A DNA stretch of 64,000 nucleotides from Paraflavitalea devenefica (GTDB lineage Bacteria > Bacteroidota > Bacteroidia > Chitinophagales > Chitinophagaceae). Positions 26,931 to 36,342 of the stretch are shown here, piece after piece; the first letter of the stretch is position 1; each line of letters opens with the position of its first letter. The notes under the pieces were generated by a model that was not told where the DNA came from, did no database searches, and worked only from the letters and a program-made list of their open reading frames with translations. The translations under genes were made by a program, and so were the position numbers. The stretch is from assembly GCF_011759375.1 (NCBI RefSeq), contig NZ_JAARML010000004.1, positions 791,358-855,357 of the forward strand, written 5' to 3'.

Positions 26931-27581
26931 ATGACTATCGAATGGTTTCAATATTTTCAACTGCTCAGCCTCCTGCTGGCTATTGTTAGCAGCAGGGGGC
27001 TTATGGCATGGCATATCAGGGGATTTATTCCGCTGCTGGTGATTATTAATGTTATTGAGATAACCGGCGTCAATTATAAGCTGTTTGGATGGCGTAATAA
27101 TTACTTTCTGTACAATATTTATTTATTGGTAAATGAAATCTTCCTGCTGTACTTTTTTTACCGCATGCTGGTGATGGACAAAAGGATGCGGGAAGTGTAC
27201 CAGATCATTGGCTTCCTGGTAATCGCCTTCCTGTTGCTGAATATTACTTTGCTGGAAGGGTTCTGGAAGTTCAATACTTATTCGCTGATCCTTACCCAAC
27301 TGATCAATGTTGTGATCAGTTGTATTGTGCTGTTCCAGTTGGTGTACAGCGATGACGACAGCAGGATCCTTTTTAAGGAGCCCTTTTTCTGGATCAATGC
27401 GGGCACGCTGTTTTTCAGCCTGGGCACGATCGTACTTTTTGGCCTTCACCGGTATATCATCAGCAATAATATTCAGATCGACCATAAATCCCTTTACCGT
27501 GCCCTATCGCCGATATTAAATGTGATCTTATATACCGCCTGGGGCTACGGCTTTTTTCAATGCAGCAGGAAATTATCATAG
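26931..27581 (+). CDS. Polytopic membrane protein next to a histidine kinase
   Basis: Protein of 216 residues with about six hydrophobic helices and short loops; no known domain. Its last 22 bases overlap the start of the histidine kinase gene. This tight coupling suggests that the two form one sensor unit in which this protein provides the membrane input and the kinase the output. Confidence 0.78.
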   Translation: MTIEWFQYFQLLSLLLAIVSSRGLMAWHIRGFIPLLVIINVIEITGVNYKLFGWRNNYFLYNIYLLVNEIFLLYFFYRMLVMDKRMREVYQIIGFLVIAFLLLNITLLEGFWKFNTYSLILTQLINVVISCIVLFQLVYSDDDSRILFKEPFFWINAGTLFFSLGTIVLFGLHRYIISNNIQIDHKSLYRALSPILNVILYTAWGYGFFQCSRKLS

Positions 27582-28342
27582 TAATCGCCTCCGTGATCAT
27601 TATCTTATTGTTCATGGGCGTCATGTTTTTACTGGCGCTCCTGTATTTTAATAATAGGAAACGGACCATGCTGGCCGAAAAAAAGCGCCTGGAGTCCGCC
27701 TATACAGAAGAGCTTCTTAAAACAAAGCTGGAAATACAGGAAGAGACTTTCCGCACGATCAGCCAGGAGATCCATGATAATATCGGGCAAAACCTCACCC
27801 TCCTGAAGCTTACGATTGTTACGGTAGACCCGCAAAACCCTGAGCAGGTAACCCAGTCCATTGACAGTTGCAAACAAATGGTGAGCAATGCTATTAAAGA
27901 TGTGCGAAACCTGGCACATAGCCTCAACCCCGATTTTCTTGATCATATAGGATTGCCGGGCGCCATTAAGCAACAACTGGAACAACTGGAGAAAACAAAC
28001 AGTTATACAACGTCCTTTGAGCTGGCAGGCTACCCGGAAAAGCAGCCTTCACAAAAAGAGCTGGTCTTGCTGCGGGTGGTGCAGGAACTGCTGAATAATA
28101 CGTTGAAACATGCGGAAGCTACCACCGTAGCCATTCACATGCAGTATGAAGAGGCGCTTTTGACGATCGCTGTATCCGATAATGGTAAGGGCTTTGATAT
28201 GGAAAGTATGCCGGCCGGTACTACCAAAGGGATCGGCCTGCTCAATATACAAAACCGGGTGAAGATGATCGGCGGAAAGCTGACCCTTACCTCCGCTCCC
28301 GGAAAAGGTACCCGCGCCATGATAGAAATTCCGACCGCTTAA
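27560..28342 (+). CDS. Sensor histidine kinase (HisKA_3 / NarL-type)
   Basis: Protein of 260 residues. One N-terminal transmembrane helix (about residues 5-30), a short coiled coil, the dimerisation/phospho-acceptor helix with His72 in SQEIHDNIGQNLTLLKL, then the HATPase domain with the N box (VVQELLNNTLKHAEA), G1 (SDNGKGFD) and G2 (KGIGLLNIQNRV). There is no separate sensor domain, which fits input from the overlapping membrane protein. No response regulator gene is adjacent; the next gene is convergent proC, with a 4-base overlap. Confidence 0.92.
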   Translation: MQQEIIIVIASVIIILLFMGVMFLLALLYFNNRKRTMLAEKKRLESAYTEELLKTKLEIQEETFRTISQEIHDNIGQNLTLLKLTIVTVDPQNPEQVTQSIDSCKQMVSNAIKDVRNLAHSLNPDFLDHIGLPGAIKQQLEQLEKTNSYTTSFELAGYPEKQPSQKELVLLRVVQELLNNTLKHAEATTVAIHMQYEEALLTIAVSDNGKGFDMESMPAGTTKGIGLLNIQNRVKMIGGKLTLTSAPGKGTRAMIEIPTA

Positions 28343-29136
28343 TCCTTAGCGATCTTATCGTAGCTGGCAACGATGCCCTTGATGAGCGAAGAGCTGAATC
28401 CCTGGTGTTCCATTTCATTGAGACCAGCAATGGTGCATCCCTTCGGCGTGGTTACTTTATCAATTTCCTGCTCGGGGTGCGATCCTTTTTTCAATAATAG
28501 TTCTGCAGCGCCTTTAACGGTTTGTGCAGCAATGAGCGTAGCAGTAGCAGCATCAAAGCCAATTTCTATCCCCCCCTGTATGTTGGCACGGATATAACGC
28601 ATGGCATAGGCTGTACCACAAGCGCCTAATACGGTAGCCGCATCCATCAGCTTTTCATCTATCCACACTACCCTGCCCAGTTGATTGAACAGGTCTTCGG
28701 TATAATTCACCAGCTCGCTGCTCACTTCATGCGCTGCCATGCAGGTCATGCTTTCCTGAATCGCAATGGCCGTATTGGGCATAGCCCGGATGACCGGCAC
28801 TTTCTTTCCGGCAGCCTTGAGCAGGTGCTGAATGGTAATACCCGTTACCACAGAGATCAGTACATGCTTTGCGGGGTCGAGGATATCTTTCAGTTTGCCT
28901 ACCACATCATCTACCTGGAAGGGCTTTACAGCCAGTATGATCAGGTCGGCAAAGCGGACAGCTTCTGCATTATCATCACTGATGAATACGCCTTTCTGCT
29001 GCAAGGGTTGCAGTGTTTTTACATTACGCTTGGTAATGAGTATATGTTCAGGTTTGGAGAACCCGCTGTTGATCAATCCTTCTGCGATCGCAGTGCCTAA
29101 GTTGCCTCCGCCAATGATGGCGATCTTTTTGCTCAT
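28339..29136 (-). CDS. proC: Pyrroline-5-carboxylate reductase
   Basis: Last step of proline synthesis, NAD(P)H-dependent; 265 residues. Rossmann start IAIIGGGNLGTAIAEGLI; VIRAMPNTAIAIQESMTCM; and the C-terminal dimerisation region with LLKKGSHPEQEIDKVTTPKGCTIAGL. The 3' end overlaps the histidine kinase stop by 4 bases (convergent). Confidence 0.96.
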   Translation of the reverse strand: MSKKIAIIGGGNLGTAIAEGLINSGFSKPEHILITKRNVKTLQPLQQKGVFISDDNAEAVRFADLIILAVKPFQVDDVVGKLKDILDPAKHVLISVVTGITIQHLLKAAGKKVPVIRAMPNTAIAIQESMTCMAAHEVSSELVNYTEDLFNQLGRVVWIDEKLMDAATVLGACGTAYAMRYIRANIQGGIEIGFDAATATLIAAQTVKGAAELLLKKGSHPEQEIDKVTTPKGCTIAGLNEMEHQGFSSSLIKGIVASYDKIAKD

Positions 29137-29245
29137 GGAAATACATTTAAGAATTCAGAATTCAGCATACAGAATCCAGTATAAATACAGCGTTACAAGA
29201 AGCCGGCATCCGGGAAATAGTGTATCAAATAATGCCAGACAAATC

Positions 29246-30250
29246 TCAGTAATACTTTCTGGGCGCCAGGTAATTGCGTACATAGTCGTCCACGCCTTGT
29301 TCCAGTGAATAGAAATGTTCGGAATAGCCGGCATTAATGAGTTTGCTCATATTGGCCTCTGTGAAGTATTGGTATTTATCACGGATGTCCTCCGGCATGT
29401 CGATGTACTGGATATTGGATGCTTTGTCCAGCCCTGCAAAAGTAGCTTTCACGAGGTCTTCAAAACTCCGGGCTTTACCGGTACCGAGGTTGTATAAACC
29501 ATTGGCGCCTGGCTTCCAGTTGTTATTGATGGCTTGTCCCATTAACCAGTAACATACTTTGAGCACATCCTTCACATACACAAAATCACGTAATTGCTGG
29601 CCGTCTTTGAAATCGGGACGATGGGACTTGAACAGTTTCACTACACCATCTTTCCCGATCTGGTTGAATGAATGCCAGATTACGCTGGCCATACGTGCCT
29701 TGTGGTATTCATTGGGGCCGTATACATTAAAGAATTTGAGCCCGGCCCAGCAGGGCGGTTGTGCGGGCTGCTGCAAAGCCCATTTGTCAAACTCATTTTT
29801 TGATACCCCATAAGGGTTCAGTGGCTTGAGCTTGTACGGTACTTCATGGTCATCATTGTATCCCAGTTCACCGGCGCCATAGGTCGCTGCAGAAGATGCA
29901 TATACCAGTGGCACCTGGTGCTGCACGCAGTAGTTCCATACTTTTTTGGAATATTCCACATTGAGGCGCTCATGTACGGAATAATCAAACTCCGTGGTAT
30001 CTGTACGGGCGCCTATGTGAAAGATGAAGTCAACCGGTTGGGATTGTTTGTCCAGCCATTGGAAGAACTGGTCCCGGTCTACCTTCTCTGTAAACTGCTT
30101 GCCTTGCAGGTTCGGATATTTATCCTGCCGCTCAAATTCGTCTACTACGATGAGGTTGTTGAACCCTTTTTCGTTGAGAAAACCTACCAGGCAACTGCCG
30201 ATGAATCCTGCCGCACCCGTTACTACTATCTTTTTACTTGAGTGATCCAT
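29246..30250 (-). CDS. hldD: ADP-L-glycero-D-manno-heptose 6-epimerase
   Basis: Converts ADP-D-glycero- to ADP-L-glycero-manno-heptose for the lipopolysaccharide inner core; 334 residues. Short-chain dehydrogenase fold with VVTGAAGFIGSCLVGFLN, FHIGARTDTTE, YASSAATYGAG and the catalytic YGVSKNEFD. Starts 9 bases after the purL stop, so it is probably co-transcribed with purL. The product feeds envelope synthesis, like the glycosyltransferases nearby. Confidence 0.95.
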   Translation of the reverse strand: MDHSSKKIVVTGAAGFIGSCLVGFLNEKGFNNLIVVDEFERQDKYPNLQGKQFTEKVDRDQFFQWLDKQSQPVDFIFHIGARTDTTEFDYSVHERLNVEYSKKVWNYCVQHQVPLVYASSAATYGAGELGYNDDHEVPYKLKPLNPYGVSKNEFDKWALQQPAQPPCWAGLKFFNVYGPNEYHKARMASVIWHSFNQIGKDGVVKLFKSHRPDFKDGQQLRDFVYVKDVLKVCYWLMGQAINNNWKPGANGLYNLGTGKARSFEDLVKATFAGLDKASNIQYIDMPEDIRDKYQYFTEANMSKLINAGYSEHFYSLEQGVDDYVRNYLAPRKYY

Positions 30251-30259
30251 GTTTAGTAA

Positions 30260-32494
30260 TTATAACGCGCTCAGCGCCTGTTCAGATTCAGTGTCTGCCA
30301 GCAGGTTTTCGATGGCGGTATCGTATTTTTCTTTCCAGGTGATGATGTTGCCCCAGTTCATACCATCTATTTCAATGGAACCATTGGTTACAAAACCCAA
30401 TTCCTGGAAAGGATAATCGCCCAGCAATTTACGCAAGGCTGCTACCTGTGCCGGTTTTACACTCACCACTACCCTGCTCTGGGCCTCGCCAAACCAGTAA
30501 CCGTCTTTACGGATATCGCTATCAGTGGCCACTACATCTACCCCCAGGTTGCTGTGGAAGCAGGATTCGAGCAAGGTGATGAATAAACCACCTTCACTGA
30601 CATCGTGGGCCGATTGCAGGATGCCGGCCTTGATGAGGGCAGCTATTTTTTGCTGCAGGGCAAATTCTTCTTCCAGGTCAAAGTGCGGAGCAGGGCTGAA
30701 TTCTACTCCTTTTATTTTATGCAGGTATTCAGAAGAGTTGATGTCGCCACGCGCCTCGCCTACCAGGAAGATGACATCGCCTTCCTCTTTGAAGTACATG
30801 GTCATTTTATCATTTACGCTATCTAACAGTCCCACCATACCAATGGTTGGTGTAGGATATACCGCGCCATCAGGGTTCTGGTTGTAGAAGCTTACGTTAC
30901 CACCTGTTACCGGTGTATCGAATTTGCGGCAGGCTTCGCCCATACCTTTGATGGCATGTACGAACTGGTAGTATATCTCCGGATCGTAAGGATTACCGAA
31001 GTTGAGACAGTTGGTAACACCCAATGGCTGACCGCCACTGCATACGATGTTCCGGGAAGCTTCGGCCACAGCGATCATAGCCCCTTTGTAAGGATCGGCA
31101 AATACATACCGGCTGTTACAATCGGTGGTTAAGGCCAATCCTTTACCGGTAGGTTTACCAATAACAATGGCCGCATCGCTTGGCTGGTTGGTAGAAGCAT
31201 TGCCGGCGCCTACCATGCTATCGTATTGTACATATACCCAACGCTTGGAAGCGATGTTGGGAATGGTAACGAGTTCTTCTGCCACCGCTTTAAGATCTGC
31301 AGGCACTTCGATGGCTGCTGCATCAAATGCTTTGATCTTTTCGAGGTAAGCAGGTTCTTTGTATTCGCGGGTGTATTGGGGAGCGCCGCCACCGAGTACG
31401 AGTTCTTCAGCCGGCAGTTCTGCTTCCAGTTCACCATGCATGTAGAATTTCAGGATACCGTCGCCGGTCACTTCACCGATGTTGGAGCAGGGAAGGTCCC
31501 ACTTTTCAAATACTTTCTTTACCAGCTCTTCTTTTCCTTTTTCCACCACCATGAGCATGCGTTCCTGGCTTTCGCTCAGGAGCAGCTCCCATGTTTTCAT
31601 GTTGGCCTGACGGGTAGGCACTTTATCAAGGTCAATGCGCATACCTACACCACCCTTGGCGCTCATTTCGGCCGTAGAACAGATGATGCCGGCAGCACCC
31701 ATGTCCTGCATACCTACTACAGCGCCGGTTTGTATTACTTCGAGACAGGCTTCCAGCAGTTTCTTTTCCTGGAAGGGATCGCCCACCTGCACGGCTGGCA
31801 GTTCCTGGGTACTCTCCGCAGTAATATCGGCAGAAGCGAAGGAAGCGCCTCCGATACCGTCTTTACCGGTGGCTGAACCTACAAAGAATACGGGGTTACC
31901 AATGCCTTCAGCAGTAGCGGAGATGGTTTCACCGTTCTTTACAATACCTACGCTCATGGCATTCACGAGCGGATTGGTATGGTAGCGGCCTTCAAAGTAG
32001 ATCTCGCCGCCTACAGTAGGTACGCCAAAGCAGTTGCCATAATGGCCAATGCCATGTACTACGCCACTGAGCAGGTGTTGGGTTTTGGCATCTTTCAGGT
32101 TGCCAAAACGGAGGGAGTTGAGAGATGCCACAGGACGGGCGCCCATGGTAAAGATATCGCGGTGAATACCTCCCACCCCGGTAGCCGCACCCTGGAAGGG
32201 TTCGATGGCAGAGGGGTGATTGTGGGATTCTATTTTAAATACTACGCCGTAGCCGTCGCCAATGTCCATAAGACCGGCATTTTCTTCACCGGCCTTTACG
32301 AGCATTTTTTTGCCTTCACGGGGCAGTGTTTTTAACCATTTGATGGAGTTCTTGTAACTACAGTGTTCGCTCCACATGCCACTGAAGGCACAGAGTTCGT
32401 TGAAGTTGGGTGTACGTCCAAGTTTCTGTTTGATCAGCTCAAATTCTTCGGGAGTAAGGCGTAACTGCTGCGCCGTTTTTACTGTTATTTCCAT
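30260..32494 (-). CDS. purL: Phosphoribosylformylglycinamidine synthase, small PurL type
   Basis: Fourth step of purine synthesis (FGAR to FGAM); 744 residues, the size of the PurL that works with separate PurQ and PurS. Motifs: FSGMWSEHCSYKNS, SHNHPSAIEPFQGAATGVGGI, and two AIRS-like repeats with QDMGAAGI and SAHDVSEGGL. purQ and purS are not in the window. A TAnnTTTG box lies just upstream (32502-32509). Confidence 0.97.
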   Translation of the reverse strand: MEITVKTAQQLRLTPEEFELIKQKLGRTPNFNELCAFSGMWSEHCSYKNSIKWLKTLPREGKKMLVKAGEENAGLMDIGDGYGVVFKIESHNHPSAIEPFQGAATGVGGIHRDIFTMGARPVASLNSLRFGNLKDAKTQHLLSGVVHGIGHYGNCFGVPTVGGEIYFEGRYHTNPLVNAMSVGIVKNGETISATAEGIGNPVFFVGSATGKDGIGGASFASADITAESTQELPAVQVGDPFQEKKLLEACLEVIQTGAVVGMQDMGAAGIICSTAEMSAKGGVGMRIDLDKVPTRQANMKTWELLLSESQERMLMVVEKGKEELVKKVFEKWDLPCSNIGEVTGDGILKFYMHGELEAELPAEELVLGGGAPQYTREYKEPAYLEKIKAFDAAAIEVPADLKAVAEELVTIPNIASKRWVYVQYDSMVGAGNASTNQPSDAAIVIGKPTGKGLALTTDCNSRYVFADPYKGAMIAVAEASRNIVCSGGQPLGVTNCLNFGNPYDPEIYYQFVHAIKGMGEACRKFDTPVTGGNVSFYNQNPDGAVYPTPTIGMVGLLDSVNDKMTMYFKEEGDVIFLVGEARGDINSSEYLHKIKGVEFSPAPHFDLEEEFALQQKIAALIKAGILQSAHDVSEGGLFITLLESCFHSNLGVDVVATDSDIRKDGYWFGEAQSRVVVSVKPAQVAALRKLLGDYPFQELGFVTNGSIEIDGMNWGNIITWKEKYDTAIENLLADTESEQALSAL

Positions 32495-32501
32495 GGTGCC
32501 G

Positions 32502-32509
32502 CAAAAGTA
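32502..32509 (-). promoter_or_regulatory. Predicted -7 box of purL-hldD
   Basis: The minus strand reads TACTTTTG, matching TAnnTTTG, 7 bases before the purL ATG. This would leave an almost leaderless transcript. No -33 box was evident. Confidence 0.4.
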
Positions 32510-32691
32510 CTATTGATTTCGGATTCAGCCTTCCGGATTTAGGATTCTTTTGTGCAGAGGGCTGATAAAAAATTAGCTTAACTAAAGTACAAGGAACTGA
32601 TTGACAGGCTACTTGCTTTTGTTTTATACAAGTTTTGAACAGTGATGAGTGAAGAGAAAGAAGTACATTTATCGCTGTTTTATATAATTGG

Positions 32692-33612
32692 ATGATCATC
32701 GCATTCGTACATAACAACAAGGCTTTCCTGCCAGAGCTCGACGCTTACCAGCGTTTTTTTGCGGGCTATGGTATTACCTGTATTACCACCACCCCGGCTA
32801 AGCTGGGTGGAGACAGGGATGTAGACTGGTGGCTGATGGGTACCGATCTCTATAAGCCCCAGCCGGGTATTTACCGCATCCATGAGTATGCCTCGGGCTC
32901 CGTACCGCCGGCAAGGCAATGGAAGGACCTGGCCAAACGTTTTTTGAACACCCGTCCGCATTACCGGCTTTTCCTGAATGCTTATGTGAAGGATATTTTT
33001 TCTTTCCGGGACAATGTGCCCTACGGATTCCGGGATATGGGCTTATGGCCCGAACAGCTATCCACTGCCCCTCCCTCTACAGAGAAGCTGTATGATTTTA
33101 TTTATGTAGGATCGGTAAGGCGGGACACTCAAATTGAAAGACTGCTGGACCATTTTGCAGCCCGCGCCCCGCTGGCGGGCCGTTCCCTGCTGGTGGTGAG
33201 CCGGGAGTATGAACACCTGCGCAGCAAGTACAGCTCATCGGCCAATATAGTTTTCAAGGGGCCGGTAGCTCAATCTTCCGTGCTGGAACTGATACAACAG
33301 GCCCGCTTCGCGATTAATTATAAACCGGATATAGCGCCCCATAACCGGCAAACTTCTACCAAGCTGCTGGAATACGCGGCCTGCCGCACCCCCATTGTTA
33401 CCACGCATTTTGCCTGGATGCGGGATTTCCAGGCCCGGTCGGGCGGCCATTATTTTTACCTGGAGCCTGACTTGTCCAATTTCACCTGGGAAAAGGTGCA
33501 GGCGTTTGATTATTCTTTTCCGGATCTGACGGAGTGGATGTGGGAGAAACAAATACGGGGGTCGGGGGTAGTAGCGTTCCTGCAGGAAAAATTTCCCGAA
33601 GCGTTTAGGTAA
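32692..33612 (+). CDS. Glycosyltransferase-like protein (GT-B, C-terminal domain)
   Basis: Protein of 306 residues. The N-terminal half resembles the acceptor domain of GT-B enzymes. The C-terminal half has YDFIYVGSVRRDTQIERLLDHF, IVFKGPVAQSSVLELIQQARFAINY, and the nucleotide-sugar end TSTKLLEYAACRTPIVTT with the conserved Glu. No signal peptide. Likely transfers a sugar in surface polysaccharide synthesis; donor and acceptor are unknown. Confidence 0.75.
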   Translation: MIIAFVHNNKAFLPELDAYQRFFAGYGITCITTTPAKLGGDRDVDWWLMGTDLYKPQPGIYRIHEYASGSVPPARQWKDLAKRFLNTRPHYRLFLNAYVKDIFSFRDNVPYGFRDMGLWPEQLSTAPPSTEKLYDFIYVGSVRRDTQIERLLDHFAARAPLAGRSLLVVSREYEHLRSKYSSSANIVFKGPVAQSSVLELIQQARFAINYKPDIAPHNRQTSTKLLEYAACRTPIVTTHFAWMRDFQARSGGHYFYLEPDLSNFTWEKVQAFDYSFPDLTEWMWEKQIRGSGVVAFLQEKFPEAFR

Positions 33613-33678
33613 ATCGTCAACAGGCCTTGTGAGCAATACAGCCATTTACTCACAACTGACAACTCACCACTCTCGACC

Positions 33679-34839
33679 TCAATCAGGCAGGTCGTTTTGC
33701 AGGGTATCTGTATATTCATCAATAACAGTGGTGATGTTGAATTTGCGTACCACGAGGGCGCGGCCGTTCTTGCCCATGCGGGCACGCTCTTCTGCGGAGA
33801 GGTTGATCATTTTCTCCATTTTATCGGCCAGGTCAAAAGGATCATGACGGTTGCAAATGTAACCGGTCGAATTGTTGAGCACCACTTCTTTACAGCCCCG
33901 GTTGAGCGAAGTGATGATGGGCAGCTCCATGGCTGCCGCCTCCATGAGGCAACGGGGAATGCCTTCATTGTAGAAGGAAGGGAATACAAAACAATCGGCT
34001 TTTGTAAGAAAGGGACGTACATCATTGGCAAATCCGCCATAGTGTATAAGTCCCTCCCGCTCCCAGCGGGCCAGCTCTTCCTGCGTAATAGAATCCGGGT
34101 GATGGTTTTCAAAGAAGCCTATTAATTCAAAGCGTACGTCGTAGTTTTTCTTTTTGAGGATACGGGCTGCATCGGCGTAGAGACCAATGCCTTTGCTTTT
34201 GAGCAGGCGGGTGCTCATGAGGAAGGTGAAGGTATGGTGTACTTCCTGCGCAGGCTTATAAGGGGAGAAGTGACTGGTATTGATCCCCTCTCCCGGCAAT
34301 ACTTTTACTTTTTCAATGTTGACTATTTTTTCATCAATGAAAACCCGGGCATCTTCATTGTTGAGGAACCATACTTCTTTTGCCACACGCAGTGACCTTT
34401 TGTACAGCAGCCTGATGACCTGGTATAGCCAGTTCTTTTTGTCAAATGCATATCCCAGCCCTGTAATGACAGCCACAGAAGGGATGCCATTGGCCGCCGC
34501 CGCCAGCGTACCATAGATGTTGGGTTTGGCTACATAATGAAAGATAAAATCGGGCTTGTGGGTACGGTATAACCGCTTTAACTGCCAATAAAAGGAGATG
34601 TCCCGGAAAGGGTTTTTCGTTTTGTTATCAAAGCTGATAGGAATGAAATGACAACCATTTTCCCGGAGCAACGGAGAGTAGGGATCATCCGGCGCCAGCA
34701 CGATCACTTGATATCCTTGCCTTATAAGGTTATTGATGACATCCAGGCGGAAGTTGTATACCGACCAGGCGCTGTTGGATACGAAAGCGATGGAAGTTTT
34801 ATGTGAGGCAACAATACCGGACATTGGCAAATATTGCAT
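33679..34839 (-). CDS. Glycosyltransferase family 4
   Basis: Protein of 386 residues. The N-terminal acceptor domain begins IAFVSNSAWSVYNFRLDVIN. The donor domain carries FTFLMSTRLLKSKGIGLYADAA, ADCFVFPSFYNEGIPRCLMEAAAMELPIITS (the EGxPxxxxEA nucleotide-sugar motif) and KFNITTVIDEYTDTL. Close in pattern to capsule and O-unit transferases. The ATG at 34839 or 34824 starts it; the frame also has a TTG at 34842. It is divergent from the membrane protein at 34843 with almost no gap. Confidence 0.88.
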   Translation of the reverse strand: MQYLPMSGIVASHKTSIAFVSNSAWSVYNFRLDVINNLIRQGYQVIVLAPDDPYSPLLRENGCHFIPISFDNKTKNPFRDISFYWQLKRLYRTHKPDFIFHYVAKPNIYGTLAAAANGIPSVAVITGLGYAFDKKNWLYQVIRLLYKRSLRVAKEVWFLNNEDARVFIDEKIVNIEKVKVLPGEGINTSHFSPYKPAQEVHHTFTFLMSTRLLKSKGIGLYADAARILKKKNYDVRFELIGFFENHHPDSITQEELARWEREGLIHYGGFANDVRPFLTKADCFVFPSFYNEGIPRCLMEAAAMELPIITSLNRGCKEVVLNNSTGYICNRHDPFDLADKMEKMINLSAEERARMGKNGRALVVRKFNITTVIDEYTDTLQNDLPD

Positions 34840-34842
34840 CAA

Positions 34843-36108
34843 ATGTATAGATTTGATCGCAATTGCAATAACCAGGCAATGGTTACCATGGTGATTACAC
34901 TTTTTTTGTTTGTATTGTTTGCTTTCCTCCTACGGTTGATGACGCGCCACCCGGATACCCGGCTTACCATCCCGGAGCTGGTGGCTGCCTTTGGTTTCAA
35001 GGTGTTGATGGCTTGCGCCTATGGTTATGTTTTCCTGCATTATTATGGCGGGGATGATACCTGGGCGCTGCATAAGGTGTCACTGCAGGAATGGCAATTA
35101 TTGTTTAATGACCCCGGGCAATTTTTTGGGGATTTAACGCCCGCACATGCCTGGCAGGTGGCACAGGGAGATACCGGGTTCGCCCTTCGTCATTACCTGG
35201 ACAAGCTGGAGCTGCACCTGCCGGCCAAAGCACTGGGTATTTTCAATGTGATCAGCCGGGGAAATTATTATGCCAATGCTGTTTTTTTCAGCTTCCTTAC
35301 TTTCTGGGGGCATTACTGGTTGTTTAAACTGGTAACCGGCGCTTTTCCTCACAAGAGAAGGTTGTGGTTTTTACTGATCTTCTTTTATCCTCCGGTGATC
35401 TTCTGGTTAAGCGGTATGCGGTCGGATGGGTTGTTGTTCCTGTTCGTGTCGTTATTGCTGTTGCATGCCTGCCGCTGGATACAGGACCATAAAAAAAGCT
35501 CCCTGTTGTACCTACTATTGGGAATAGCTGGTGTCATTATTTTCAGGGATGTGGTGATCTTGTTACTGGCGCCTGCCCTGGCAGCCTGGTTTATTGCGGT
35601 GCGGTATGATCGCCGCCCGCTGCCAGTTTTCCTTATTGCGTACGGCGTATCGGTCCTGTTATTTTTTGGCAGCACCCTGTTTCCGGGCGCCTTCAATTTC
35701 CCCTCGTTTATTGTAGCCCGGCAACAGGAGTTCTTAGCCCTGCATGGTAATACGCGCTTACCCCTGGATAACCTGGAGCCCACTGCCGGCAGCTTTTTGC
35801 GCATACTCCCCCAGGCGATCAGTAACACTTTCCTGCGCCCCTTTTTGTGGGAAGCAAGAGGCCTGCTGCAGGTGATGACAGCACTGGATATGCTGCTGTT
35901 CTGGTTACTGGTGGCACTGGCTGTTGTGTGGCGTAAAAAGGACAACTCTTCCGGCGTACCTCCCCTGTTATGGCTCCTGCTGTTCTTCGGCGTTAGCCTG
36001 TATATTTTTATTGGTTACGTGATCCCTTTTCCGGGAGCTATTGTGCGGTATAAGGTTATACCTGAGTTGTTTTTGTTGATTGTAGTGGGAAGGCAATTAC
36101 GGGTTTAG
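34843..36108 (+). CDS. Polytopic membrane protein, possible GT-C-like or polymerase
   Basis: Protein of about 421 residues with roughly eight to ten hydrophobic helices. The first loop contains YYGGDDTWALHK, an acidic motif seen in GT-C type glycosyltransferases and related membrane proteins, but no family can be named with confidence. Starts at 34843, 34879 and 34888 are all possible; the start region overlaps that of the divergent glycosyltransferase by a few bases. Context suggests surface glycan assembly. Confidence 0.7.
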   Translation: MYRFDRNCNNQAMVTMVITLFLFVLFAFLLRLMTRHPDTRLTIPELVAAFGFKVLMACAYGYVFLHYYGGDDTWALHKVSLQEWQLLFNDPGQFFGDLTPAHAWQVAQGDTGFALRHYLDKLELHLPAKALGIFNVISRGNYYANAVFFSFLTFWGHYWLFKLVTGAFPHKRRLWFLLIFFYPPVIFWLSGMRSDGLLFLFVSLLLLHACRWIQDHKKSSLLYLLLGIAGVIIFRDVVILLLAPALAAWFIAVRYDRRPLPVFLIAYGVSVLLFFGSTLFPGAFNFPSFIVARQQEFLALHGNTRLPLDNLEPTAGSFLRILPQAISNTFLRPFLWEARGLLQVMTALDMLLFWLLVALAVVWRKKDNSSGVPPLLWLLLFFGVSLYIFIGYVIPFPGAIVRYKVIPELFLLIVVGRQLRV

Positions 36109-36342
36109 CATTTCCGGGCGCCGGGTGGCCCGTTATGCAATTGTTAACCGGTGGTTAAACAGTTAAATTAATAAAAAGAAAAATATTTAATTTCCTGCCG
36201 TTTTTAATCAGGATTCTATCATTTCATTCAATAACACGGCAGCTTTTCCCACATTTTGTTTAAAAAAACGCACATTGGACCCAAAAAGTTTTTTATCCAC
36301 TCCATTTATTGTTTATTTGCACAACACGCAAAAAATTAAGAA

